This document shows positions 43,501 through 52,110 of a stretch of DNA of 64,000 nucleotides, piece after piece. The translations under genes and the position numbers were made by a program. The stretch comes from Acidobacteriota bacterium (GTDB lineage Bacteria > Acidobacteriota > Blastocatellia > Pyrinomonadales > Pyrinomonadaceae), in the NCBI GenBank assembly GCA_023389035.1, contig JAEWFC010000038.1, forward strand, positions 372,001 to 436,000. Direction: 5' to 3'. The notes under the pieces are model-generated. The model saw only the letters and a list, made by a program, of their open reading frames with translations, searched no databases and had not been told where the DNA came from. Within the stretch, counting starts at the first letter, position 1, and each line of letters opens with the position of its first letter.

Positions 43501-44344
43501 CGAATTGACGCTTGTCGATTCCCTGCTTATTGAACTCCCACTCGTTAGCGTGGAAACGGGGCGTCTGATAGTACTCGAACAAGTTTCCCGAGAAGCGATT
43601 CGTCCCCGATCGTGTCGTAAGCGACACCTGAGCACCGGACGAGCGGCCAAGTTCCGCGGTGAAATTGCTTGTAATGATCTGGACTTCACGGATCGAATCC
43701 GGGTTCGGACGAAGAGGCGTAAAGTTTGAGCCACCCGCAGTCGACTCATTGATGTCGATGCCGTCGAGGGTGAAGTTAAATGCACGGTCACGTGAACCAT
43801 GCACGTGGATGCCGCCGCCTGTATTTGCCCCGTTTACAACACCCGGCTGGAAATTCAGCAGATCGAACGGATTTCGTCCTCGAGCACCAACGATCGGTAG
43901 CGCTTCTAGTTCCCGCGTTTCGATGGTTGAACCGACGTTGCCGCTCGTTGCTGTTGTGACGACATCGGCGTCAGCTTCGACGGCGATAACGACTGAAACG
44001 TCACCGACTGCCAGGACCGGGTTAATGGTCAAAGGAATGTTGACCAATACACTGTTGCCGCTGGAGACATACTTGTTAAAGCCTTCTTTCTCAACCGATA
44101 GCGTATAGGTGCCGGGTTGAATAAGATCGAAAAGGTAGACACCGTTGTCATTGGTCATTGAGGTCAAGCCCCTGCTCGTGCCTTCGACCGTCAACGTTAC
44201 TAAGGCTCCTGCGACCGCAGCTCCCGAGGTATCGGTGACTGTCCCGGTAACACGGGACGTCGTACCTTGGGCCGCGGTGAAGAGACTTAGCGAAAGCATC
44301 ATGGCAAGAGCCGCAAATGCTTTCCCGAAAGTTAGATTGCCCAT
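40568..44344 (-). CDS. TonB-dependent receptor-like outer membrane protein with carboxypeptidase-regulatory domain
   Basis: 1258 aa. Signal peptide (FAALAMMLSLSLFTAAQG), then a carboxypeptidase-D regulatory-like Ig domain (about 27-110: VTGTVTDTSGAAVAGALVTL), a plug domain (about 125-260: FTLDGIDINES, QIITSNFTAELG), and a very long beta barrel with alternating aromatic strands ending in a terminal Phe (RVQFSGKLNF). This Oar-like type is expanded in Acidobacteriota and is thought to bind or import large substrates, or to act in envelope assembly. RBS GGAGGAG precedes the ATG. No TonB or ExbBD genes nearby. Confidence 0.93.
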   Translation of the reverse strand: MGNLTFGKAFAALAMMLSLSLFTAAQGTTSRVTGTVTDTSGAAVAGALVTLTVEGTSRGLTSMTNDNGVYLFDLIQPGTYTLSVEKEGFNKYVSSGNSVLVNIPLTINPVLAVGDVSVVIAVEADADVVTTATSGNVGSTIETRELEALPIVGARGRNPFDLLNFQPGVVNGANTGGGIHVHGSRDRAFNFTLDGIDINESTAGGSNFTPLRPNPDSIREVQIITSNFTAELGRSSGAQVSLTTRSGTNRFSGNLFEYYQTPRFHANEWEFNKQGIDKRQFVQHIYGGSFGGPLFNPGFGEGTKFDLLKDRAFFFVNLQMLRASETRLQSLTVYTPQARAGLFRYVQGGRNAPAGTATSTTFPTGAAVNPDGSPRYPACGPNVTGACIQTYDITTGRPVTVDPFIMSLLASQQGPNDFTAGDGLNTGALRFVAPQTEKQYDLSMKFDFKINDQNQFYIRWAQGEQNTFGDIANAGLQRIQDGISWIDTFRTPQNLAINYRWAGSSRFVNEFIFGMNRFGFKFEYPGANSNVPFVLNTVTDFDRNFAYNARTSRTWQFVDNMTYDLSPHTLKFGINFRFGNQIDDRSSAGGQIEPQIGFGTGSSDFSGWGVPTAGAASINTNDRNVLLATINNLIGRIGSFSQGFVVSPDNPNAFAPPGTRWIYHATYPEYDFYFQDTWRAARNLTLDLGLRWEVKLSPGSVGLPLLRPSLPFTIGAPPTNALRWEEGPLYKNDWDNFSPSVGFAWDPWNDGKTSVRANYRLSQDRFPSQVFANFVYQSAPGNTFQYTATGIGSQNLLIRNGIPAIPAIASPDALRQPPAFSSASIVTLDPDIQFPESHSWFAGVQRELWGDNVLEVNYIGRRGVHLFGAYDRNQVDIYATDPRCGGQTFLEAFNQARGGATDVCLFNALFTGDPTNAAGTATFRGIPAVATTLGTGPTGGSVANAALAVSQRTCQAADVTAGRCTSTAQQLISQTVGNPFLFQDYPQFTGALNVLETNDLSRYNGLEIIFKKRFSQGFSYQAAYTYSISKDTRSFDPTFATANRGSAQSASNTPYDIGDRSLNYAWSDFDRRHVFQGIYNWELPFGRGRFIGKNMPRALDWVIGGWQVSGLINIASGRPYTFYSGRNTVSQVVQAPISCGGCPRNLGTLTEVNGIPVWFTEEQIAGFTQPEPGQLGDTGRNYFIGPRQFTTDASLAKKFRFTENISFDLRVDAKNLTNSPTYGLSDAAMLYTSSSRGQINNTVLSFSRRVQFSGKLNF

Positions 44345-44476
44345 CTCACTCCTCCGTACTTTTTGTTTTCGTTGTATAAGATCTCGTTATGGTTACAAGA
44401 TTTGGGTGCAGAAATTATGATGTAACATAACACAGCTTTACGAAACTGTTAAATGAAAAAGTGAGTTTTGGAAGGA

Positions 44477-45451
44477 TTATCTGATGTATTCAAGCAGCAT
44501 GCCGTCGGCACCGATCGCACGACCGTACTTTTTCATCATAAACAGCCCGTAAAGATGCTTCGTCGTTCCGCTTTCCTGCTTCACCCACGAAAGGCCTTTA
44601 TCGGATGACCGAAGGATCGTTCCGCGGTGGCCGACTATCCAGCCGTTCTTGTCGTCAGCGAAATCGACACGCATTAGGGTTTCGGGATAAGAGGTTATTA
44701 TTCGCTGCCAACGACGTCCGCCGTTCGTGGTTCGCAGGATCACTCCCGATTTTCCCACGGCAAAGCCATTATCATCATCGCGAAAATCTACATTGAAAAG
44801 AGGCAATTTGGTCCCGGAATCCTGCAGGCTCCAGGTTCGCCCGCTGTCGGTGGACGCAAGGATCACACCGTAATCACCAACGATCCATGCATGTGAGCTG
44901 CCGTTGTAGTCGAGATGGTACAGCTCGCCGCGTGCGGGAACCGCGATGCGCTGCCAAGTCGAACCACCATCTTCCGTTCGCATAACGAGGGAGTCGACGA
45001 CAACGTCCTCTTTTCCCTGTTTTCTCCAGATCGACCCGATCGCGAGCCCTCTCTTACGATCAGCGAACCGAATGCTCAGAAACTCCGGTGTTCCAGATCG
45101 GATCTCGCCCTGTCGAACCAGCGTAGTTTCCTGCCATGTCCGTCCGCCGTTCGAGGTGACGAACATCTTTCGCCCGGCGACGAGGTATCCGTCATCGTCA
45201 TTTCGGAAATAGATCTCGTTTATATCTTCGCCTGTGTTCAATTCATGCGGGATCCAAGTCGCACCGCCGTCGTTAGTGGATGCAAGAAAACCTGCATCGC
45301 CCGCGACCCAACCTTTCTTATCTGATGTGAAATAAACCGCTACCAGGTCGCCTTTAGCATCGACCTTGGATGAACGCCAGCCGCCCTGTCCAAAGGTAGC
45401 GACAGCTGCGACAGCATACAGACAAAAAAGAGGCCTGATCGAAAAACGCAC
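44477..45451 (-). CDS. exported YCF48-like beta-propeller protein
   Basis: 324 aa. Signal peptide at the N-terminus (RPLFCLYAVAAVATFGQG), then five or six copies of the BNR/YCF48 unit with motifs such as STNDGGATW, TSNGGRTW, RTEDGGSTW, STDSGRTW, RTTNGGRRW and RSSDKGLSW, each preceded by Gly-Trp-Val-Ala/Val-Gly. The fold would be a complete propeller. The plant and cyanobacterial homologue assists photosystem II assembly; in heterotrophs the role is unknown. Gene between the receptor and VIT/vWA genes, all on the minus strand. Confidence 0.9.
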   Translation of the reverse strand: MRFSIRPLFCLYAVAAVATFGQGGWRSSKVDAKGDLVAVYFTSDKKGWVAGDAGFLASTNDGGATWIPHELNTGEDINEIYFRNDDDGYLVAGRKMFVTSNGGRTWQETTLVRQGEIRSGTPEFLSIRFADRKRGLAIGSIWRKQGKEDVVVDSLVMRTEDGGSTWQRIAVPARGELYHLDYNGSSHAWIVGDYGVILASTDSGRTWSLQDSGTKLPLFNVDFRDDDNGFAVGKSGVILRTTNGGRRWQRIITSYPETLMRVDFADDKNGWIVGHRGTILRSSDKGLSWVKQESGTTKHLYGLFMMKKYGRAIGADGMLLEYIR

Positions 45452-45575
45452 TAATTTCCTCCAAAAACGAGATACACGGGGATAATGGGGAGTGACCTTA
45501 TGCTTTCAGGATAACCTGAAATGAACATAAGGTCACGTAAGAGACGGTGCAGTACCGCCAAATTTGCCGACGCGT

Positions 45576-47813
45576 TTACTCCGTCACACGATAAACACGC
45601 CCATTCCAGACGACCGTCACCTGTTCACCGATCGCGAGATATTTCGCCAGTTCCCTTTCACGCTCGATCAGGCGGAAATACTCATCGCTTCCGAACCTAA
45701 CCTGCGTTTCCGGAAGTCTACGTTCTGATGTGTACTCCGAATCGACCCATACATTGTTTTCCAGGAAGAAGTTTCGGTTACCGACAAATTGGTTCGTGGC
45801 CGTGCGACGCACTAATATCTGGTCCTCTGACGACTCGATGCCGTCCGTAACTATCTGAGCATTCATCTTTTGGCGATTTTGCTGAACGCTCATTTGAACC
45901 GCGTCTGCACCGCTTACAGACCTCATCCGCTCTTCGGCACGCGGTGCCATCGCGGCCCTGCCGCTGGCGTCTCGCTGCGTAGAAACAAAGCTGCCATCGG
46001 TTGCGAGATAGGACGTATACGGAGTTACGATCCCGTATTTGGTGCCGAGTTCCATTACTTCGTCCTTGAGTTCCTTTGTCTCTCCGTTTACCCGAATGGC
46101 CTCGACCAACCAGCCAACTCGCCGGCTCGCCCATAATCTGGGCAGGAATTCGTTCTCGGTACTGCGTTCCGGAAAACTTAGGCCGTCGTATCGGAAGGAA
46201 CGCATCTCCGTACCGCTCTTACCTTGCAGGGTCAGAGTTACGTTGCGAAGATCGGACTCGTTCTTGTAGCGGCCAATTATCGCGAGCTGCATCCCGCGGA
46301 AAAGGTCTCCCAATTTTCGCGGATACATTAGGTCAGCGTTTACCGAGCCCATATCAAGCTCAAGGCCCGAAAGCACGGGCGAACTCACACGAGAAAAGAA
46401 ATTAGAAACCTTTACTTCAAGATCTTCTTTAGGTTGCACATAGTCTGATATCCCGCCGTTTTCGCTCCCGATCTTATCGAGCAAGGCGGTATTAACGTCA
46501 TATCCGAACCCGAATGGGAATATCCGAACATCGACGTTCTTTGCCTTTGCGAGATTTGCGACGATAAGCTCAGTGTTCGTTTCACCAACCGTGGGCAGTC
46601 CGTCGGTCATGAAGACAAGCATCTTTGCACGACTGCTATTGTCGAACTGCTTCAAAGACGAAATAAGCGAGTCATTTATGTTAGTTCCGCCGGTCGCACG
46701 CAGATTCTGAACGAATTCCTCACCTCGTCGTTTCCCCGCGGAGTCAGCCCGTATCAGGCCGCGGTCCATTAAGTGTTCCTCTCCGGCAAAATTGATTACA
46801 TTGAATCGATCCCCGTCGTTTAGGGTCCGAATGCCAAAAAGCAGGGCTGAGCGTGCCTTTTCGATCTTGCCTGCATCCGCCATTGAACCGCTCGTGTCGA
46901 GCACAAAAACAATGTCTTTGTTAACAACTTCCGTTCGCGTGGTTTTATCGCTCGGCGACAGCAGAAGCAGGAAATATCCGTCCTTTCCAGGCTCGCGGTA
47001 CGTCACCAACGACATTCCAAAGTCCTCGTCCGAGATGCCGTAGAACAGCTGTAAGTCATTGTCGTTATTGGATGTCTCGAACGTAACGGTCGCCGATCGC
47101 TCGCCGCGTTTGTCTATATCGAGGTTGTGCGACGGCGAATAAATATTGCGGAGTGCCTCACGGCCTGTGATCTCGATCTTCCCGGATACGGTGCCGAATG
47201 TTTGAGCGGGAACGCCCTGGGGCCGCGATTCAACGCCTGCTTGATTTCGCCAAAGGTTTCGGCCTGTTCCGAGCGGGTAAGTGTATGAAACTGTGCCGGA
47301 TTCGGCTTTCAGGACCTGCGAGTACGTGAGCTCGATCTTCTTATCGGATAAGGGCGGGATCGGGAATATGGACGCTTGCAGCAGGTTCTTTCCGGCATAT
47401 TCCAACAGGCCCGGATCTCGCTGACTTCGTACTATCGCGTCGTAAATACGCCGTGCTTCCTCACGTGAACGGACCTCGCCGACGAGTTTTTTCCCGTTCT
47501 CCCAGATCGAGAACTCAACCACGGAAGCAGTTTCAGGGATCGGGAAAAAGTACGTTCCCTCAAGCGTCATATTGGTGTCGTTGCGAAATACCTGTTCGAC
47601 ATGGGTCGTCGCAACTTGTCCGTCGATCTTAGTGTTCAATTTAATAGACTTAACGGGCAAGACGTTTGGAAGCGGGACCGGTCGCGGTATCGGCGGACAA
47701 CGCGGCGAAGGGCACGGCCGCGGGATGATGACCCCTTGTGCCTGGATCGAACTCGCGGTAATTAGGCCTGAAAGTAAAAGGAACAGGCCGAGAATGGGCT
47801 TTCTGAGGTGCAT
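45576..47813 (-). CDS. exported VIT and von Willebrand factor A domain protein
   Basis: 745 aa from the ATG at 47813 with GGAGAAG 4 nt before it; the first in-frame ATG 4 codons earlier is less likely. Signal peptide (ILGLFLLLSGLITASSIQAQ), a Pro-rich spacer, VIT domain (about 55-180: LEGTYFFPIPETASVVEF, EARRIYDAIVRSQRDPG), and vWA domain with MIDAS motif FVLDTSGSMADAG (near 308) and MTDGLPTVGE. The C-terminal third is less conserved. The VIT-vWA pair is typical of exported proteins that bind other surface proteins through a metal ion; no sortase signal is seen. Confidence 0.92.
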   Translation of the reverse strand: MHLRKPILGLFLLLSGLITASSIQAQGVIIPRPCPSPRCPPIPRPVPLPNVLPVKSIKLNTKIDGQVATTHVEQVFRNDTNMTLEGTYFFPIPETASVVEFSIWENGKKLVGEVRSREEARRIYDAIVRSQRDPGLLEYAGKNLLQASIFPIPPLSDKKIELTYSQVLKAESGTVSYTYPLGTGRNLWRNQAGVESRPQGVPAQTFGTVSGKIEITGREALRNIYSPSHNLDIDKRGERSATVTFETSNNDNDLQLFYGISDEDFGMSLVTYREPGKDGYFLLLLSPSDKTTRTEVVNKDIVFVLDTSGSMADAGKIEKARSALLFGIRTLNDGDRFNVINFAGEEHLMDRGLIRADSAGKRRGEEFVQNLRATGGTNINDSLISSLKQFDNSSRAKMLVFMTDGLPTVGETNTELIVANLAKAKNVDVRIFPFGFGYDVNTALLDKIGSENGGISDYVQPKEDLEVKVSNFFSRVSSPVLSGLELDMGSVNADLMYPRKLGDLFRGMQLAIIGRYKNESDLRNVTLTLQGKSGTEMRSFRYDGLSFPERSTENEFLPRLWASRRVGWLVEAIRVNGETKELKDEVMELGTKYGIVTPYTSYLATDGSFVSTQRDASGRAAMAPRAEERMRSVSGADAVQMSVQQNRQKMNAQIVTDGIESSEDQILVRRTATNQFVGNRNFFLENNVWVDSEYTSERRLPETQVRFGSDEYFRLIERERELAKYLAIGEQVTVVWNGRVYRVTE

Positions 47814-47825
47814 GATCTTCTCCAA

Positions 47826-48244
47826 AATAAGGTTAAACCGGGAAGAGTAAAGCGATATATCACTATTAGGAACGGATGGTGACCACAGGTCTTGCAGGTG
47901 GCGGTAAATTTCTCGCCAGTGGCCCCGTAAACAGCGCGTGGTGACGTATTTTTTGTGAGATACGCTGCGTCAGTGGTTTGATCCGACCTTGGGTCAAAAC
48001 ATAACTAGCGCCGCATATAGCTCTGAACGGGTCAAAATGACACACCCAAAATGGGGGTCGAGATCTGTAAACTCTGCAATGCCGGTCGCACCCATCGCGT
48101 CGACTAATCGCTTGCGACTCGACAATGCGGGCCGCCTCGATCGTTTCTACGAATACTCGGAATACTCGGTCGCGATGGCATCGATCGTGTGCCGGCCTTG
48201 CTTCATACCGGAGCGATCTTTGGAACCGGCCGCTAGATCTCGCG
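47826..48244. other. gene-free divergent region
   Basis: About 420 bp between divergent genes. A plus-strand open frame at 47989-48252 has no ribosome site or recognisable protein and is not called. A near direct repeat, CGAATACTCGGAATACTCGG, is visible near 48148. No other structure seen. Confidence 0.5.
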
Positions 48245-48253
48245 TGGTATAAT
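48245..48253 (+). promoter_or_regulatory. extended -10 promoter for the 595-aa secreted protein gene
   Basis: TGG followed by a consensus TATAAT (48248-48253), without a good -35. The implied start is near 48260, about 25 nt before the ATG. Confidence 0.55.
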
Positions 48254-48284
48254 CCGAAGATCTGAATAGCCGGGGGTCGATCCT

Positions 48285-50072
48285 ATGAAACTCCTTCGTA
48301 TTGCACTTCCACTTCTACTTGCGGTCGCGATCTCGGGCCAGACATCGAGCGACGAGCATTTCTTGTGTGACCAGGACTTTTCCAGGTCGCTCACCGCACA
48401 GCTTGCGGTTGAGGGTAGGTCCGTCACTGAACCTCACAAAAAGATCAAGATATTTATCCGTCTTGCCGATTTTTCTTGGCCGATCGATGAGCCTGCCGCA
48501 CGGTCGTACTTTACGGAAGCCTACAAGGCCGCGCTCGAAAATTTCCGCGAAAAGGGATTTGAAAACAAGGCCGTCTCCGATGACCCAAAAGCTGTCAAGG
48601 TCCAGGTGCCGGACCATCGGTTCGAAGTGATAAAGGCGATCGCAAAACATGATGCGGCATGGGCACGCCGGCTGACGGACGAAGTGATGGAGGAATACCA
48701 GAAGTCTGCAAAGGACCGAAAGCCCGGCGATCGGTCGCGCGAGATACAGGAACTGCTGTCGTTCGCCGGCCTTTCCGTTGAACGCGATCCGGCTCTTGCG
48801 ATGTATCTCTACCGAAGGGTGATGCAGTACCCCTTGGACTACCACTGGCTTTTCGCTCTCTACGCGGCGGCCGGATCAGACCGCAGCTTTGGCGACAATC
48901 TTTATCGCGAATTGGTCTCTAACTATCGAAATGCGACGCCCCGCCGGATGCTGTTTCTTTCCTCTTACCCTTTTAGCCGAGGCCAGATCTTTGGTGTTGC
49001 AAAGCTGCAGTACGGTACGAGCGTACCGGAAGGTTTTGCCCCTGATCGTGATCTGCAGCGGCTGTTCGTCGAAACATTTCTAAATCGTGTGATCGCGTTC
49101 TCAGAAAATCCGCAGGAACGCAACATGCCGCGCGAAGACTATCATCAGCCGGAACCCGTTCACATGGCTTCGGCACTTGCTGAACTCGAGCCGATCATAA
49201 TCCAGGACCTTCCGTTCCTGCTTCAGCGGTTTGGCGAAGCGAGGGCACGCGTTTCTTCACTTCTGACCGAAGAGATGCAGCAAGCGGTTCAGGCGGGCGA
49301 AAAGCGAAATGAGGCCGCAGCAGGCGGTTTTGCTGCCGTGCTGATGCGGGCAGAAGAAGCTGACGAGAAAGGCACCTTGACCGACATGATGGTCCTGAAC
49401 CTGGTTACATCCAGCAAGACCGAGGAGCATTTTCGGATAACTGAATCGTGGTTGGGCAAGATCAAAGAGGAGCCGGTTAGAAACTCGATCAGCAATTATT
49501 TCTGGTTCTTGCGAGCGGATCTTGCGATCAAAGAAGACCGGTTTGCTGATGCCGAAGCGTATTCGAAAAAGGTGCCCGAGGTTGAACACCGATCGAAGCT
49601 GGCATTCCTGCTGGCAGAAAAGCAACTGGAAAACGTCAACGATCGTGCGTCTGCTTACCAGACCCTGAACGAGGTTGCAAAGCTTGCTCGTTCAACCGAA
49701 AGTTCTGTGACAAAGGCAAAGATACTGCTCGGGCTCGCACATCAATACGAACGGTTCAACCATGGGTTTGCTCTGGAGGAGCTGGGCGAAGCGGTTCGCG
49801 TGATCAACCGAATGACGGACCCGGACCTTTTCATCCAACAGGAATTCCGGCAGATAATCGGAAAGAACTTTCAGTACTACACCGTCTATCCGGTCCCGGG
49901 CTATGACCTCGAGGTCACGTTTCGTGAGATAAGCAAAAACGACTTTGAGCTGGGGCTGTCAAACGCTCGTGCGATCGACGACAAGTTCCTGCGAACGATC
50001 GCAATGCTTACCGTCGCGGCGAATTGTGCTGAGAAAGTTAAGAAGCTGTCGGCAGATGCGGATCAGAACTGA
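48285..50072 (+). CDS. secreted all-helical repeat protein of unknown function
   Basis: 595 aa, no confident family. Signal peptide (LLRIALPLLLAVAISGQ) followed by long stretches of amphipathic helices with TPR-like hints (DRFADAEAYSKKVPEVEHRSKLAFLL, NDRASAYQTLNEVAKLARST). A Cys in SDEHFLCDQDF near the mature N-terminus is not in a lipobox. It is convergent with the coiled-coil gene and overlaps it by 10 bp. Codon use and composition match neighbours, so it is likely native. Confidence 0.8.
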   Translation: MKLLRIALPLLLAVAISGQTSSDEHFLCDQDFSRSLTAQLAVEGRSVTEPHKKIKIFIRLADFSWPIDEPAARSYFTEAYKAALENFREKGFENKAVSDDPKAVKVQVPDHRFEVIKAIAKHDAAWARRLTDEVMEEYQKSAKDRKPGDRSREIQELLSFAGLSVERDPALAMYLYRRVMQYPLDYHWLFALYAAAGSDRSFGDNLYRELVSNYRNATPRRMLFLSSYPFSRGQIFGVAKLQYGTSVPEGFAPDRDLQRLFVETFLNRVIAFSENPQERNMPREDYHQPEPVHMASALAELEPIIIQDLPFLLQRFGEARARVSSLLTEEMQQAVQAGEKRNEAAAGGFAAVLMRAEEADEKGTLTDMMVLNLVTSSKTEEHFRITESWLGKIKEEPVRNSISNYFWFLRADLAIKEDRFADAEAYSKKVPEVEHRSKLAFLLAEKQLENVNDRASAYQTLNEVAKLARSTESSVTKAKILLGLAHQYERFNHGFALEELGEAVRVINRMTDPDLFIQQEFRQIIGKNFQYYTVYPVPGYDLEVTFREISKNDFELGLSNARAIDDKFLRTIAMLTVAANCAEKVKKLSADADQN

Positions 50073-50779
50073 TCGACGGCCTTTTCGCTCTCGACCAAAG
50101 CCTCATCGATCTCGCGTTCAAGTTTCGTTCGAAGACGCTCGACGAGTGAATCTGCCCGAGAGATGTTTGTCTCGAGATTCGCTTTATTTCTCTGGACCTC
50201 TGAAAGTAGAGTCTGAAGTTTGGTGCGTTCGGCAGCAAGATTTTTCTGTCGAGCCTCACGCAGAACTTCGGGCCGGAGCGATCCGGCAAATGCCACGTTT
50301 CGCTCGATCGAATCCGGACGAATATCAATTTCCAGTGTATCCAGACGCTGCTGGATCTCGCCTTCCTTCTCGACCATATCGAAGAACTGTTTCCGCAACG
50401 ACTCAACACGCTGCTCAGCCTTAGTTAAGATATCGAGATTTAAGGCAAGCCTTCGCTGTTTATCGTCGGCCGACTCCTTTTTTGCGGCCTCAAGCTGACG
50501 AATGCGTTCCTCGAGTTCCGCAACGGTGCGTTCAGGTCGTACTTCAGAAAGAACGATCTCAACGCTGTCGGGCTGCTCAACCGGGGTCACGACGCGACCG
50601 TTCTCGTCGATATACTGATCAGCTCGGCTGATAACTTCAGGTTCGGCCCGCGGCGTCGGAGTTGCGACCGGCCGCGTGCTGTTGCTGCGACGCGTCTGAG
50701 CATCAGCAAAGCCCGCAAAGCAGGTGCAGGCAAGAACAAAAGCTGCAGCGAAAATTGTCGGTCTAGCGTTTCTTATCAT
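50063..50779 (-). CDS. exported coiled-coil protein of unknown function
   Basis: 238 aa. Signal peptide (FAAAFVLACTCFAGFADAQ) followed by a Pro/Thr-rich linker and two long coiled coils (VAELEERIRQLEAAKKESAD; LAAERTKLQTLLSEVQRNKAN). It starts before the 102-aa gene ends (17-bp overlap), so the two are co-translated. It could be a periplasmic scaffold; no enzymatic motif. Confidence 0.8.
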   Translation of the reverse strand: MIRNARPTIFAAAFVLACTCFAGFADAQTRRSNSTRPVATPTPRAEPEVISRADQYIDENGRVVTPVEQPDSVEIVLSEVRPERTVAELEERIRQLEAAKKESADDKQRRLALNLDILTKAEQRVESLRKQFFDMVEKEGEIQQRLDTLEIDIRPDSIERNVAFAGSLRPEVLREARQKNLAAERTKLQTLLSEVQRNKANLETNISRADSLVERLRTKLEREIDEALVESEKAVDQF

Positions 50780-51071
50780 CTGAGAGTTTCCTTGTGGGTT
50801 TTCGAGAGCCGTTGGCCGATTCCGGTTTGTCAGCGATCAGATCGCCGGTGAAGAGTTCGATCCCATTTTTGGCGAGTCCGACGAGCGGGATCGCGTCCAA
50901 TCCTGAGTTGATCACACCCTTGACCATGCCCTTCTTTTTGATGTCATGCCCGACCAGGCCTAGAACGATAAACGTTCCGCCAAAAGGCAACATCTTCGCT
51001 CCGCGTTTCACGAGCTGCCAGCCGCCGGCATGGACCAATTTCGTAGTTATACTCTTCTTTTTAGCTGCCAT
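50763..51071 (-). CDS. small basic protein with a glycine-rich hydrophobic segment
   Basis: 102 aa from ATG 51071, which has GAGGTG 3 nt before it (a GTG within that site, at 51077, is the alternative). Basic ends (AAKKKSITTK; KPTRKLSDDKKR) surround a Gly/hydrophobic middle (LPFGGTFIVLGLVGHDI, GLDAIPLVGLAKNGIEL) that may be membrane-associated. Function unknown. Coupled with the downstream coiled-coil protein gene by a 17-bp overlap. Confidence 0.7.
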   Translation of the reverse strand: MAAKKKSITTKLVHAGGWQLVKRGAKMLPFGGTFIVLGLVGHDIKKKGMVKGVINSGLDAIPLVGLAKNGIELFTGDLIADKPESANGSRKPTRKLSDDKKR

Positions 51072-51167
51072 CGCCACCTCAGTCTATACTTGCTTTATTC
51101 CGATGACAACAGCATACTTTTGTTTGCACGCTCAATTGGTCGAAAGGTTCCCTTCTGCCCGTTTTTT

Positions 51168-52106
51168 ATGACGCTTCAGGCCTCTAAACTCTCGAAAAGA
51201 CAAGGAAATAGATGGATTTTTCGCGATGTCGATCTCGACCTCAAAGCAGGCGAAGTATTCGGTATTTTCGGCGAGATCGGTAGCGGTAAAAGCCAGCTTT
51301 TGGACGTCCTTTCCGGACGAGATCGGCCAGATTCCGGCTCGATCGCCGGGTCGAACGGTGATGGCTCGGTAACATACATAAACGGTCAGGGTCAGCAGTC
51401 GTTCTTTAAACGCCTTTTCGGTGCGAGCATTGATGTTGAGCTGCCCACGCGGTCGATAAGTGAAACGCTGTCGAACTCGCAGTCGAGAATAGCCGCGATC
51501 GCTGAACCTTTCCGCGGACTCGGATCGACAGACCGCGACGAGGTTTGCAGTGCCATCCGAACGGCCGCCGACAGCGGCAGGACGGTGATACTAACCAGCT
51601 CCGACTTTGACGACATTCTGGAATCTTGTGACCGCGTCGCGGTGCTCACTGAAGGTTACGTCGGACAGACCGGAACTCCGCAAGAGATCTATGAGGCTCC
51701 GGCGACCGTTGCCGTCGCATCGATCGCGGGGCGAAACAACCTGTTCAATGCGCGGCGGCTGACGTCAAGCAAATCAGACATCCCGGAGTTTGTAACGCTC
51801 GAGGGCGAGCATCGCTTGTTCGCTCAGCGGCAAGAGCTCGCGGCACTCGGGGCGTTAAATCAGAACGTCACGCTGATGATCAGGCCGGAACAGATATCGA
51901 TCTCATTCGGTGCATCATTTCCAGAGGACAATCTTCTAAAGGCAAAGGTCGCCGGCGTGAAGCCGATGGGACCGACGACCCGTGTAGAACTCGATTGTGA
52001 AGGATTGCGGCTCGAGGCGATGGTGTTAAGGCTTGTCGGTTTGAATATCGGCGACGAATGTATGGTCGGGCTGCCGCCGGATCGAATTCGGGTATTGAGC
52101 CGCTAG
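51168..52106 (+). CDS. degenerate ABC transporter-type ATPase with TOBE-like tail
   Basis: 312 aa from ATG 51168 (the frame is open upstream across the divergent gene start, but the protein begins at MTLQASKLS). Walker A FGEIGSGKS at 34-42 is intact. The helical subdomain and LSGGQ signature are missing: only ~75 residues separate Walker A from the Walker B position, instead of ~115. Walker B Asp is replaced (AEPF) and the switch His is Ser (LTSSDFDDI). The rest (DRVAVLTEGYVGQTGTPQEI and a TOBE-like C-terminal domain, MIRPEQISISFG) matches MalK/PotA-type importers. No permease gene nearby. Unlikely to hydrolyse ATP in the normal way. Confidence 0.8.
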   Translation: MTLQASKLSKRQGNRWIFRDVDLDLKAGEVFGIFGEIGSGKSQLLDVLSGRDRPDSGSIAGSNGDGSVTYINGQGQQSFFKRLFGASIDVELPTRSISETLSNSQSRIAAIAEPFRGLGSTDRDEVCSAIRTAADSGRTVILTSSDFDDILESCDRVAVLTEGYVGQTGTPQEIYEAPATVAVASIAGRNNLFNARRLTSSKSDIPEFVTLEGEHRLFAQRQELAALGALNQNVTLMIRPEQISISFGASFPEDNLLKAKVAGVKPMGPTTRVELDCEGLRLEAMVLRLVGLNIGDECMVGLPPDRIRVLSR

Positions 52107-52110
52107 GCAT

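Noticed and set aside
47989..48252. 87-codon plus-strand open frame
   Set aside because: No ribosome site, no recognisable motifs, and it overlaps the likely promoter of the next gene.
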